DNA from: Paucibacter sp. B2R-40
Lineage (GTDB): Bacteria > Pseudomonadota > Gammaproteobacteria > Burkholderiales > Burkholderiaceae_C
Reading direction: 5' to 3'
Assembly: GCF_025717555.1 (NCBI RefSeq)
Contig: NZ_JAJIRP010000005.1
Location: 310,001 to 374,000, forward strand
DNA: 64,000 nucleotides
Position 1 is the first letter of the stretch. Each line of letters opens with the position of its first letter. The position numbers were made by a program, and so were the translations under genes. Below are positions 55,976 through 64,000 of this stretch, one piece after another. The notes under the pieces were generated by a model that was not told the origin of the DNA, searched no databases, and was given only the letters and a program-made list of their open reading frames with translations.

Positions 55976-56515
55976 TCAGCCTTGCTTGGCCTTGTTGTAA
56001 GCCTCGATGCCGGAGACGATTTCGGCCTTGGCGGCTTCCGGGCCTTCCCAGCCTTGCACCTTGACCCACTTGTTCGGCTCCAGATCTTTGTAATGCTCAA
56101 AGAAATGCTGGATTGCGTTGAGGCGCATCTTGTTGACGTCCTCGGGCTTTTGCCAATGCTCGTACATGGGCAAAATCTTGTCGATGGGCACGGCCAGCAG
56201 CTTGGCGTCGCCGCCGGCTTCATCTTCCATCTTCAAGACGCCGACTGCGCGGCAGGTGATCACCACGCCGGGGGTCAGCGGGTAAGGCGTTACGACCAGC
56301 ACATCCACCGGGTCACCGTCGTCCGACAGCGTTTGCGGGATGTAGCCGTAGTTGCAGGGGTAGTGCATCGCGGTTGTCATGAAACGGTCGACAAACATCG
56401 CGCCGGTTTCCTTGTCAACCTCGTACTTGATCGGGTCCGCATTCATCGGGATTTCGATGATGACGTTGAACTGTTCGGGCGCTTTGGCGCCGGGGGTGAC
56501 GTTATGCAGGCTCAT
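55976..56515 (-). CDS. ppa: Inorganic pyrophosphatase (soluble)
   Basis: Cytosolic family I enzyme that splits pyrophosphate. 179 residues, normal for bacteria. Key metal-site motif [10 protein letters not shown], the N-terminal [22 protein letters not shown] (in part) and Tyr/Lys contacts [12 protein letters not shown] are present. ATG 56515 is chosen from the family start; the frame is open further upstream across the palindromes but this is not used. Divergent from hppA. Confidence 0.97.
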   Translation of the reverse strand: MSLHNVTPGAKAPEQFNVIIEIPMNADPIKYEVDKETGAMFVDRFMTTAMHYPCNYGYIPQTLSDDGDPVDVLVVTPYPLTPGVVITCRAVGVLKMEDEAGGDAKLLAVPIDKILPMYEHWQKPEDVNKMRLNAIQHFFEHYKDLEPNKWVKVQGWEGPEAAKAEIVSGIEAYNKAKQG

Positions 56516-56604
56516 GATTATCCGTAAGTCGACAGGGGGAAACCCGCATTCTAAGGGCAGGCCTTGCCGCCAGCTGACGGCAGCGGCATCGATCGCCTCC
56601 CATC

Positions 56605-56643
56605 GTTTACCCGCAAACCTTGGGTAAACACCCAAGGTTTGCG
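56605..56643 (+). promoter_or_regulatory. Nested, mutually exclusive palindromes between ppa and hppA
   Basis: Dyad A: GTTTACCC (56605-56612) with GGGTAAAC (56622-56629). Dyad B: CGCAAACCTTGGGT (56612-56625), loop AAAC, ACCCAAGGTTTGCG (56630-56643), a perfect 14-bp arm. A and B share bases, so as RNA only one can form; as DNA they are overlapping operator-like sites. No T run on either side, so not a terminator. Lies about 90 bp from ppa and 120 bp from hppA starts. Confidence 0.7.
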
Positions 56644-56762
56644 CCCTCTCCTTCTCGTAGCATCAATTTGGGCGACCTGACCCTCATGTTCCACTCACGT
56701 TCAGAGGTGCCGGGCCTAAGTTTTTCCTCCAACTGCAGATAGAAACGTTAGGAGACATCTAC

Positions 56763-58913
56763 ATGTCGACGAGTTTGGCGCTGTATTTCGCTTTGGCCTG
56801 CGGCCTAGCGGCTGTGTTGTACGGCTTCATACAAAGAAGCTGGATCTTGAGTCAAGACGCGGGCAACGCTCGCATGCAGGAGATTGCCTCCGCCATTCAA
56901 CAAGGAGCTGCCGCTTATTTGGCCCGTCAGTACAAGACGATTGCGGCGGTCGGCATCGTGTTGGCGATCCTGATCGCGGTCTTTCTGGACAGCATGTCGG
57001 CGATCGGCTTCGTGCTCGGCGCGGTGCTCTCGGGTGCCTGCGGCTTCATCGGCATGAATGTGTCGGTGCGGGCCAATGTGCGCACCGCACAGGCCGCGAC
57101 CAAGGGCATTGGCCCTGCGCTGGACGTTGCCTTCAAGGGCGGCGCCATCACCGGCATGCTGGTGGTGGGCTTGGGGCTCTTGGGTGTGAGCCTGTTCTTC
57201 TGGTTTTTGAGTGGCGGCGAAAAAATTGATGCCGCCACACTCAAGCCGCTGCTGGGCTTCGCTTTCGGCTCGTCGCTGATCTCGATCTTCGCCCGTCTGG
57301 GCGGCGGCATCTTCACCAAGGGCGCTGACGTCGGCGCCGATCTGGTCGGCAAGGTGGAAGCCGGCATCCCCGAGGATGACCCGCGCAACCCGGCCGTGAT
57401 TGCCGACAACGTCGGAGACAACGTCGGTGACTGCGCCGGCATGGCCGCCGATCTGTTCGAGACCTACGCCGTGACGCTGATCGCCACCATGGCGCTGGGC
57501 GCGTTGGTGGTGACTTCAGCACCGATGGCCGCCATCCTCTATCCGCTGATGCTGGGTGGCGTATCCATCATCGCGTCCATCATCGGCTGCTACTTCGTCA
57601 AGGCCTCGCCGGGCATGAAGAACGTGATGCCGGCGCTCTACAAGGGCCTGGCCGTGGCCGGCGTGCTGTCACTGATCGCCTTCTACTTTGTCACCCACGC
57701 GGTGATGCCGGATGATGCGTTAGGTGCAGGCACCCGCATGCGCCTGTTCGGCGCGTGCGCCGTCGGTCTGGTTTTGACTGCCGCGCTGGTCTGGGTCACC
57801 GAGTTCTACACCGGCACGCAATATGCGCCGGTCAAGCACATCGCTCAGGCCTCGACCACCGGTCACGGCACCAACATCATCGCCGGCCTCGGCGTGTCTA
57901 TGCGTTCGACCGCCTGGCCGGTGTTGTTCGTCTGCCTGGCGATCTTGGCGTCCTACCAACTCGGCGGTTTGTACGGCATCGCTACCGCAGCCACCTCGAT
58001 GCTGAGCATGGCCGGCATCGTGGTTGCCCTGGACGCCTATGGCCCGATCACCGACAACGCCGGCGGCATCGCCGAAATGGCCGAGCTGCCCGCCAGCGTG
58101 CGCGATGTGACCGACCCGCTGGACGCCGTCGGCAACACCACCAAGGCGGTCACCAAGGGCTATGCGATTGGTTCGGCCGGTCTGGCGGCGTTGGTCTTGT
58201 TTGCCGACTACACCCACTCGCTCGAAGCTCGCGGCATGCATGTGTCGTTTGACCTGAGTGATCCGAAAGTGATCGTTGGCCTCTTCATCGGTGGCCTGAT
58301 CCCCTACCTGTTTGGTGCGATGGCAATGGAAGCCGTTGGCCGCGCAGCCGGCTCCGTCGTGGTGGAAGTGCGCCGCCAGTTCGCCGACGGCCTGATCATG
58401 GCCGGCAAGCGCAAGCCTGACTACAGCGCTGCCGTCGATATGCTGACGAGCGCCGCGATCAAGGAAATGATCATCCCTTCGCTGCTGCCGGTGATCGTGC
58501 CGGTGGTGGTGGGCCTCTTGCTCGGCCCAGCAGCCTTGGGTGGCTTGCTGATGGGCACCATCGTCACCGGTCTGTTCGTAGCGATTTCGATGTGTACCGG
58601 CGGCGGCGCCTGGGATAACGCCAAGAAGTACATCGAAGACGGCCATCACGGCGGCAAGGGCAGCGAAGCCCACAAGGCCGCCGTGACCGGCGACACCGTC
58701 GGCGACCCCTACAAGGACACAGCCGGCCCGGCCGTCAACCCGCTGATCAAGATCATCAATATCGTGGCGCTCTTGATCGTGCCCTTGCTGCCGATGCAAC
58801 TCACGCCGGCCACGGCGTCCACAGCGCTACACGCCGTAGAGCCCACACCTGTGGTGGAGACCGTGGCAACGCCTGCTGCATCCGAACCATTGAAGGCGGC
58901 ATCACAGCCTTGA
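56763..58913 (+). CDS. hppA: Membrane-bound proton-translocating pyrophosphatase
   Basis: Uses pyrophosphate hydrolysis to pump protons across the inner membrane. 716 residues, about 16 membrane segments. The catalytic loop [35 protein letters not shown] (parts) and the second acidic motif [15 protein letters not shown] are present. Lys at position 461 in GNTTKA is the known marker of the K+-independent subfamily. The last 30 residues are an Ala/Pro/Val-rich tail. AGGAG 8 nt before ATG. Confidence 0.97.
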   Translation: MSTSLALYFALACGLAAVLYGFIQRSWILSQDAGNARMQEIASAIQQGAAAYLARQYKTIAAVGIVLAILIAVFLDSMSAIGFVLGAVLSGACGFIGMNVSVRANVRTAQAATKGIGPALDVAFKGGAITGMLVVGLGLLGVSLFFWFLSGGEKIDAATLKPLLGFAFGSSLISIFARLGGGIFTKGADVGADLVGKVEAGIPEDDPRNPAVIADNVGDNVGDCAGMAADLFETYAVTLIATMALGALVVTSAPMAAILYPLMLGGVSIIASIIGCYFVKASPGMKNVMPALYKGLAVAGVLSLIAFYFVTHAVMPDDALGAGTRMRLFGACAVGLVLTAALVWVTEFYTGTQYAPVKHIAQASTTGHGTNIIAGLGVSMRSTAWPVLFVCLAILASYQLGGLYGIATAATSMLSMAGIVVALDAYGPITDNAGGIAEMAELPASVRDVTDPLDAVGNTTKAVTKGYAIGSAGLAALVLFADYTHSLEARGMHVSFDLSDPKVIVGLFIGGLIPYLFGAMAMEAVGRAAGSVVVEVRRQFADGLIMAGKRKPDYSAAVDMLTSAAIKEMIIPSLLPVIVPVVVGLLLGPAALGGLLMGTIVTGLFVAISMCTGGGAWDNAKKYIEDGHHGGKGSEAHKAAVTGDTVGDPYKDTAGPAVNPLIKIINIVALLIVPLLPMQLTPATASTALHAVEPTPVVETVATPAASEPLKAASQP

Positions 58914-58943
58914 GCTTGGTCGCTGAAGACAAAGCCTGGAGAT

Positions 58944-58970
58944 AAAACAGCCCGCATGCGGGCTGTTTTC
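58944..58970 (+). terminator. Terminator after hppA
   Basis: AAAACAGCCCGC, AT, GCGGGCTGTTTT: palindromic stem with T run, 30 bp after the hppA stop. Confidence 0.88.
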
Positions 58971-59033
58971 GCTTTGACTGTGACTGCATGCGGGCCACAA
59001 TAGCGGCCAGGCAACGGGGGAATTCAAACTGCC

Positions 59034-59888
59034 ATGACGAACACAGCGATCTCACGGCACGGCCTGGAGCGGCGGCGGTCGCAGTTGAGCGATCTGCGTC
59101 GCTATTTGGCGACTCAGGAGCATGAATTCGAAACTCTGCGCTCACAGGTGCAAGGCTTTGTGCTTCGCTACGTGGATACCTTGGGCGAGCTCTATCTGGA
59201 GCTGGACGCGCTGGAGTCACAGCTGCACAGTGCGACCAGTGGCTTGGCCGAGGCGCTGCGCAGCAGCGGCGTCGATGCCCGCTCACCATTGGCTCCCCAG
59301 GCCACTTCGCTGCCGGTCTTGCCGCAATTGCCACCCGCTGCTGCATTGCCGCCCGAGCCACTGAGTGGCTTGGTCGAGATGGCGCCGCCCACGCTGAAAA
59401 CACTCTACCGTCGCGCCGCAATGCGCTTGCATCCCGACTTTGCCGCCAACGAGGCGGACCGGCGCGCCCGCGAGCAAAGCATGATGCTGGTGAACGAAGC
59501 CTATGCAGCGTCCAACCGCAATCAGCTGGAAATGCTGCTGCTGGCGGCTGGTGAAGATCCGGTGCGCGTCAGCGGCGGCAATGCTGACGCGCTGCGCAAT
59601 TGGTTGAGTCGCTGCGAGCAAATGGTGCAGGGGCGCTTGCGCGTGGTGCAAGCCCATCTGGCTTTGCTGACCGTGCACCCGATGCACCGGCTTTGGCTGG
59701 CGATCGCACAGGCCGAGCTCAAAGGCCTGGACCCCTTGAGCGTGATGGCCAATCGCCTGCGTAGCCAGATCAGCGAGCGCCGCCAGGAGCTCTATATCGG
59801 CCAGCGTCTGCAGCCGCAATCGAGCTTGGCGCAGGCCTTCTTGCACAGGCGCATCGAGCGCATGGGTGCGGCTGCAAGCGCCAGCTAA
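59034..59888 (+). CDS. J-domain-like protein, possible co-chaperone
   Basis: 284 residues. An N-terminal coiled coil (about 10-70), a Pro-rich linker (about 80-115), and a J-domain-like segment (about 120-170) with LKTLYRRAAMRLHPDFAANEADRRAREQSMMLVNEAYA (parts), including the HPD tripeptide that contacts DnaK. The C-terminal 100 residues are helical. No Gly/Phe or zinc region, so not DnaJ itself. Partner and role are unknown. It converges with the lipid transport operon, 6 bp between stops. Confidence 0.72.
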   Translation: MTNTAISRHGLERRRSQLSDLRRYLATQEHEFETLRSQVQGFVLRYVDTLGELYLELDALESQLHSATSGLAEALRSSGVDARSPLAPQATSLPVLPQLPPAAALPPEPLSGLVEMAPPTLKTLYRRAAMRLHPDFAANEADRRAREQSMMLVNEAYAASNRNQLEMLLLAAGEDPVRVSGGNADALRNWLSRCEQMVQGRLRVVQAHLALLTVHPMHRLWLAIAQAELKGLDPLSVMANRLRSQISERRQELYIGQRLQPQSSLAQAFLHRRIERMGAAASAS

Positions 59889-59894
59889 GTCGGT

Positions 59895-60482
59895 CTATGG
59901 CTTAGCGGTGGCGGTGAGCGCGGCCCAAGCCAATATCTGCGTCAATACCTCGTCGCTGGCCTCGCTGAAGGCCCGTACTGCACCCGCAGCGTCGCCACTG
60001 CGGCTGGGTTTTACCGCCTCGAAAGTCTGCGTGATGCCAGCGCCCTCACCCAAACGCGCCCGCAAGCTAACTCGGACTTCAGACTGCGTGGGCGAGCTGA
60101 AGCGCTGCTCAAACTCCACCAGCTCCAGGCGCAGCACGACAGGCTTGCTGCCGGCGCCCCTCGGTGCCAGCGCCAACTTTTGCCGCAGCCGCTCACTCAA
60201 GAGCGCGGCCGGCGGCGCTGTCCAGCGGCTGTCACGGTAGAACTGGGGCTGAAACTCATTTTGGTACGCCAAGCGATAGGCAATGCCTGAGCCAGCCAAC
60301 CAAGGCGGCGCGCTCATTTCGCTCAATTGCAAGTCTGGCACCGGCGCTACAGCCTGGCTGGACATCGGACCTAAATCGAACAGAGAAGGTGCCGTGCCCT
60401 TGTTGCCACTCAAGGCACAGGCGCTCAAGACAAAGGCCGCGGCGCTCGCCAGCAGCAGGACTTTCACGGATTCACGCCTCAT
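59895..60482 (-). CDS. ABC-type transport auxiliary lipoprotein (PqiC-like)
   Basis: 195 residues with a lipoprotein signal (VLLLASAAAFVLSAC, Cys22). The body matches the ABC_trans_aux family: YDLG-like SLFDLGPM, LAGSGIAYRLAYQNEFQPQFYRDSRWTAPPAALL (parts). Such lipoproteins sit in the outer membrane and work with MCE-domain transporters. Last gene of the operon; its ATG directly abuts the stop of the MlaD-like gene. Confidence 0.85.
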   Translation of the reverse strand: MRRESVKVLLLASAAAFVLSACALSGNKGTAPSLFDLGPMSSQAVAPVPDLQLSEMSAPPWLAGSGIAYRLAYQNEFQPQFYRDSRWTAPPAALLSERLRQKLALAPRGAGSKPVVLRLELVEFEQRFSSPTQSEVRVSLRARLGEGAGITQTFEAVKPSRSGDAAGAVRAFSEASDEVLTQILAWAALTATAKP

Positions 60483-61451
60483 TTAGTTTGCCTTTCTGGC
60501 CCTGTCATCAAATCCTGCTTCACCCGGCCCGGCCGGCGCCGGCTGCGGCCCGAACAGGAAACTCTGCGGCTGCTCGCCGATTTGGCTGGCCGTGCGCTCG
60601 ATCGCCCGCCCGCTCTGACTCCAGACGTCGACCAGCGACTGACTGCGCGGCCCTCTATTCGTGCCGACCAGGGCCATATCGAGACGCTGGGCCGTCAGCT
60701 GCACTTGCGCGGAGGCTTGGCCGATACGATCAAGTAATTCGGCACGCTGGCGCAGCTCCTGCGCCAGCAGTGTCGATTCCGCGACCAGGCCGTCGACCCG
60801 CTGTAGCGTGGTGCTGCCACCCGCCATCATTTGCTTTGTCTGAGCAAGCAAAGGCGGCAGCGCCGCAGCGGTCGGCGCCAAGGCCTTGCTCAAGGCCGCG
60901 ACTTGGCTTGCCGCTTCTCCAAACTGACCCAAGCTGCGGCTGAAGGCCTGCTGATTGGCGTCGCCCAGCAAGGTGTTGACCCGCACTGCCGCCTCGCTGA
61001 CCCGCGCCAACAACTGCGGCCCGGCGCTGCTGAGCTGATCCAGCATCGAGGCTTGCAACTCGATGGGCGCGCCGCCCGCTGCCAATGGCGGCGAAGCCTG
61101 TGCTCCTTCGGGCTCGGAGAGATCGATATAGCTCAAGCCCGTGATGCCTTGATAGCCGAGCCTGGCCACCGTGGCCTGCGTCAAGGGGGCGCTCTTGGCC
61201 ACCCGAATACCGATCAAAATCCGCTGACTGTCGCTCTTGTCAAAGCCGATCGATTCGACCTTGCCCACCAAGACGCCGCGCAGCTTTACCGGCGCCTTCA
61301 GGTTCAGCCCCGACACGCCGCTGCGCGCCACGATGGTGAAATCATTCTTCTCGCCTTGATCACCCTGAAACCAGGCTGCCACCAAGGCCAGCACGCCGCC
61401 TAAAAAGAGGATAAAGATGCCGGTGGCCAGGGCATGTGCGCGGTTTTCCAT
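60483..61451 (-). CDS. MlaD-like MCE-domain substrate-binding protein
   Basis: 322 residues: an N-terminal membrane anchor (about 7-27, LATGIFILFLGGVLALVAAW), the MCE domain (about 35-115: VARSGVSGLNLKAPVKLRGVLVGKV in part, LGYQGITGLSYIDLSEP), then a long helical part with coiled-coil character. Longer than E. coli MlaD (183), like the Mce-type relatives. ATG 61451 is preferred; an in-frame GTG at 61463 is an alternative. Confidence 0.88.
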   Translation of the reverse strand: MENRAHALATGIFILFLGGVLALVAAWFQGDQGEKNDFTIVARSGVSGLNLKAPVKLRGVLVGKVESIGFDKSDSQRILIGIRVAKSAPLTQATVARLGYQGITGLSYIDLSEPEGAQASPPLAAGGAPIELQASMLDQLSSAGPQLLARVSEAAVRVNTLLGDANQQAFSRSLGQFGEAASQVAALSKALAPTAAALPPLLAQTKQMMAGGSTTLQRVDGLVAESTLLAQELRQRAELLDRIGQASAQVQLTAQRLDMALVGTNRGPRSQSLVDVWSQSGRAIERTASQIGEQPQSFLFGPQPAPAGPGEAGFDDRARKAN

Positions 61452-61468
61452 ATGCTTGAACACTCCAT

Positions 61469-62320
61469 CTATTTTGAGTCGGCTGCTGCCGGTGCTGCCA
61501 TGGACCCTTGACGCAAGCTGCTGCGGTAACTTTGAATGTAGTCGTCATTGCATTGCGATGCATGACCAAGAAAGAACTCCTGAATAAAGGGCTGCGGCTG
61601 CTTGGCGACCTCGCTCAAGGGCCCGATGCCGACCAGACGCCGATCGGCCAGCACCGCCACCCGGTCCGCCAGCGCGAACAAGGTATCCACATCATGCGTG
61701 ACCATCACCACGGTGAGGCTCATTTCGCTGCGCAAATCCTCGATCAGACGAACGAAACGCTTGCTGCTGGCGGGATCCAAGCCGGCGGTAGGCTCATCCA
61801 GGAACAGCAGGACCGGATCGAGAATCAAGGCCCGCGCCAAAGCGACGCGCTTGATCATGCCGCCGGACAATTCGGCCGGCTTTTTCAAGGCGTCGGCCGG
61901 ACTCAAGCCCACCTGGCTCAATTTGAGCAGCACCAATTCGGACATCAAGCGTTTGGGGATGTCCTTCAATTCACGCAGTGGCAAGGCAATATTGTCAAAC
62001 ACGGTCAGCGCTGAAAACAGCGCGCCCTGCTGGAACAGTACACCCCAGCGATTGCGCACTTGCGCCAAATCGGCGGCCTCGCAATTGCCCAGCTGATGGC
62101 CAAAGATGCTGACCGTGCCGGCAGCAGGACGCTGCAGCCCCAGCATCAAACGCAGCAAGGTGGTCTTGCCACTGCCCGAACCACCAATGATGGCCAGCAC
62201 CTCGCCGGACATGACGTCCAGACTCAAGCCGCGATGAATCACCGCACGCCCCAAGACCGTCGTGACGGCGTCTATTTCGATCACCGGGATGCGTCGCTCG
62301 GCAGTTTGCAGCGTCGCCAT
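61469..62320 (-). CDS. MlaF-like ABC transporter ATPase
   Basis: 283 residues, complete ABC ATPase: Walker A IIGGSGSGKTTLLRL, signature LSGGMIKRVALARAL, Walker B LLFLDEPTAGLDP and the H-loop His in VMVTHDVDT. The insertion LGNCEAADLAQVRNRWGVLFQQGALFSALTV (parts) is typical of MlaF/Mkl proteins. The ATG follows the permease stop immediately. The C-terminal tail (about 255-283) is longer than in MlaF. Confidence 0.93.
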   Translation of the reverse strand: MATLQTAERRIPVIEIDAVTTVLGRAVIHRGLSLDVMSGEVLAIIGGSGSGKTTLLRLMLGLQRPAAGTVSIFGHQLGNCEAADLAQVRNRWGVLFQQGALFSALTVFDNIALPLRELKDIPKRLMSELVLLKLSQVGLSPADALKKPAELSGGMIKRVALARALILDPVLLFLDEPTAGLDPASSKRFVRLIEDLRSEMSLTVVMVTHDVDTLFALADRVAVLADRRLVGIGPLSEVAKQPQPFIQEFFLGHASQCNDDYIQSYRSSLRQGSMAAPAAADSK

Positions 62321-63487
62321 CTAAATACCCACGCTCTGGAAAATGATCGCAAAAGCCGCGTCGGCAATGATGACGACGGTGATGGAACTGACGACCGAAC
62401 TGGTCGTGCCCACGGCCAAGCTCTCACTATTGGGTTTGATTCGTAGGCCGAAATAGCAGGCCACGAACGCAATCAGCATGCCGAACACATGGGCCTTGCC
62501 CAGGCCCAACCATAAATTGGCTTCGGGCACCGCCGCCGGTATGCCATGCAAAAACTGCACATAGTCCAGCCCCAGCGTCGCGCGGGCAGCCACCATGCCG
62601 CCGGCCAAGACCATGCAGCTGGTCCATAGAGCCACCAAAGGCATCGCCAGCCCGAGCGCAAAAATCTTCGGCAAGACCAGGCGTATCGTGTGTGAGATCC
62701 CCATCACCGACAGCGCATCGAGTTCCTGAGTTACCCGCATAACGCCGAGTTGCGCCGTCATCGCCGAGCCACTGCGCCCCGCCACCAGAATCGCCGCCAG
62801 CAAAGGGCCCAGCTCGCGCCAGACGCTCAAGCCGAGGATGTTGATGACGTAGATGTCGGCACCAAACAGGCGCAGTTGGCGCGAGGTCAGGTAAGACAGC
62901 GTGACCCCGACCAGAAAGCCGACCAGCGCGGTGATGCCCATGGCCTGCGCTCCGGTGCGGTAGATATTGACCGAGATATCCCGCCATGCGATCAGGCCGG
63001 GAGACTTCAGCAAATGCCAGCAGTCAATCGCCAACTGTCCCAGCAGGCGTGTGGCGGCCACCAGATGCTCGATCATCAAGAACAGATCGCCGCCAAAAGC
63101 GGTCACGCCGGCAGGCATGCGGCCACGCCGCGCCGTCGGTAGCTTGGGAACATTCAGCTTCGCAAACATCGCTTGATGCTCGGGCAGCCATACGACCTCG
63201 CCCGCCATGCGCTGACCCCAGGCATCCCACAGCATCATCGCGCCGGCATTGTCCAGGCGTTGCAAGGAGCAAAGATCCCAGGCCACACCTTGGCGCCAAA
63301 GTTCGGCCGCCTGCGCGCTCAGCGCCTCGAAATGCCCACGCAAGGGCAGCAAACTCCAGTCTCCTTCCAGGCGCGCAACACCTGGACCAGCGGGGTCGCC
63401 TTCATTCGGTCGATGCACGATACGCGGCAGCACCGCCGTACCGTCTTGCTCTGCTGGTTCGCCCACCGCCATCGTGCCTGTACTCAT
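62321..63487 (-). CDS. MlaE-like permease with N-terminal STAS-like domain
   Basis: 388 residues. The C-terminal 260 are the MlaE permease domain (GAQAMGITALVGFLVGVTL, VWRELGPLLAAILVAGRSGSAMTAQLG in parts, and the terminal VVIIADAAFAIIF). The first ~125 residues are STAS-like (LEGDWSLLPLRG, WDLCSLQRLDNAGAMMLWDAWG in part), so the MlaB function seems fused to the permease. First gene of the four-gene operon. Confidence 0.9.
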   Translation of the reverse strand: MSTGTMAVGEPAEQDGTAVLPRIVHRPNEGDPAGPGVARLEGDWSLLPLRGHFEALSAQAAELWRQGVAWDLCSLQRLDNAGAMMLWDAWGQRMAGEVVWLPEHQAMFAKLNVPKLPTARRGRMPAGVTAFGGDLFLMIEHLVAATRLLGQLAIDCWHLLKSPGLIAWRDISVNIYRTGAQAMGITALVGFLVGVTLSYLTSRQLRLFGADIYVINILGLSVWRELGPLLAAILVAGRSGSAMTAQLGVMRVTQELDALSVMGISHTIRLVLPKIFALGLAMPLVALWTSCMVLAGGMVAARATLGLDYVQFLHGIPAAVPEANLWLGLGKAHVFGMLIAFVACYFGLRIKPNSESLAVGTTSSVVSSITVVIIADAAFAIIFQSVGI

Positions 63488-64000
63488 TGTGTGTGGTGAT
63501 GCATCAGCATCGTGCGCTTGCGAGCAGCCATTCCGCTCGAACTCGCGCGCGATGGTCGAGGTCGAGGTAGACGTAAAGGCTCCATGGCTCTAGCCTCGGC
63601 CCAATGGCGCAAGTCCTGCGTTTTCAATACCCTCAGCGGCATGCGGTCTTCCATGCTCAAGCTTGAATACTGCGTTTCCATGCTCGCTGTGCCCGTCGTC
63701 ATTGATCTTGTTGCACATCAGTTTAGAGCCCGCGCGGCCTTCTAACGCCGAGGATTTTTCGCAGGCAGTCATTGAGCAGGCTTTCGATACGGGCCAGGGC
63801 TTGAGGCCTCAGCTTGCAGCCATTGATCTGCGTCAACAACATTAAGCGTTCGTTCTGAGGTGAATCACAGTATCGATACTTCGTATCCGCTTGGCCACTT
63901 CGCCGAGTCCGATGTAGTGCTGGACTTAAGCGACAGCGAGCGCAGGCCAGCGGACCGCGACATAAGCCAAGCTGTGCGCCGCTCAAGCTGGGCCATTGCC
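63488..64000 (+). other. Right-end region without a supported gene
   Basis: 513 bp at the window edge. No reading frame shows a recognisable family. A 72-codon minus-strand frame (63484-63702) ends in an ATGA overlap with the permease start, but its codons (AGG, AGA, TTA, CTA, CGA) do not fit the neighbouring genes and no ribosome site precedes it. It may be upstream sequence or a decayed gene. Confidence 0.4.

Noticed and set aside
63484-63702. 72-codon frame ending in an ATGA overlap with the permease gene
   Set aside because: The overlap is suggestive, but codon use is unlike the neighbours, there is no ribosome site and no family pattern is seen.
63723-63986. 87-codon minus-strand frame at the right edge
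   Set aside because: It starts at TTG with no ribosome site and the translation is Cys/Arg-rich without a recognisable domain.

Overview
The window is a chromosomal segment of a motile, high-GC betaproteobacterium of the order Burkholderiales, most likely from the Rubrivivax/Leptothrix/Roseateles (Sphaerotilaceae-like) group. This rests on FlhDC as flagellar master regulator, the block order tRNA-Leu–tig–clpP–clpX–lon, the order ilvI–ilvH–ilvC–pssA–leuA, the sigma/DUF3619/DUF3106/RDD cluster and the hpnCDE squalene genes. No phage, insertion sequence, plasmid or CRISPR signature was seen. The sequence is ordinary core genome with some unusual regulatory DNA.

Bases 1-25,170 are a flagellar region. 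On the minus strand lie flhD, flhC, a family-2 glycosyltransferase and flagellin lysine methylase fliB (cut by the window edge), plus a small TPR protein. On the plus strand follow four flagellin genes. The first two are a recent tandem duplication that includes promoter and long leader. Then come fliD, fliS, fliT and a YcgR-type c-di-GMP brake. fliE is divergent from fliFGHIJK, which is followed by fliLMNOPQR. Sigma-28 (FliA) promoters can be read in front of fliC1, fliC2, fliC3, fliD and fliS, but not fliC4.

Bases 25,190-32,510 hold a tRNA cluster (three tRNA-Gly(GCC), one tRNA-Cys, one tRNA-Leu(UAA)) and the proteostasis block tRNA-Leu(UAG)–tig–clpP–clpX–lon, all on the minus strand. Bases 32,685-37,260 hold an RND efflux pump and its adaptor. 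In front of them lie a TetR-type operator and five 13-bp tandem repeats.

Bases 37,262-43,312 carry hpnC-hpnD-hpnE (squalene synthesis), a TIGR03790-type secreted protein, an IclR regulator and the PBP7-type endopeptidase pbpG. Bases 43,470-49,614 (minus strand) are the branched-chain amino acid block ilvI-ilvH-ilvC, pssA and leuA. leuA is preceded by a clear leucine attenuator: an 18-residue leader peptide with four consecutive Leu codons, a hairpin and a terminator.

Bases 49,794-52,650 are a tightly coupled operon: an ECF-like sigma factor, DUF3619, DUF3106, an RDD membrane protein and dgkA. Next are a PII protein with nadE, a FemAB-like acyltransferase, and a divergent pair of pyrophosphatases (soluble ppa and membrane proton-pumping hppA) separated by nested palindromes. 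The right end has a J-domain-like protein and a four-gene Mla/Mce-type lipid transport operon. No gene could be supported in the last ~510 bases.

The best candidates for follow-up are the leuA attenuator, the nested dyads between ppa and hppA, the 13-bp repeat array before hpnC, the duplicated flagellin unit with its conserved ~210-nt leader, and the flhDC–glycosyltransferase–fliB arrangement. I see no wholly new biological system.
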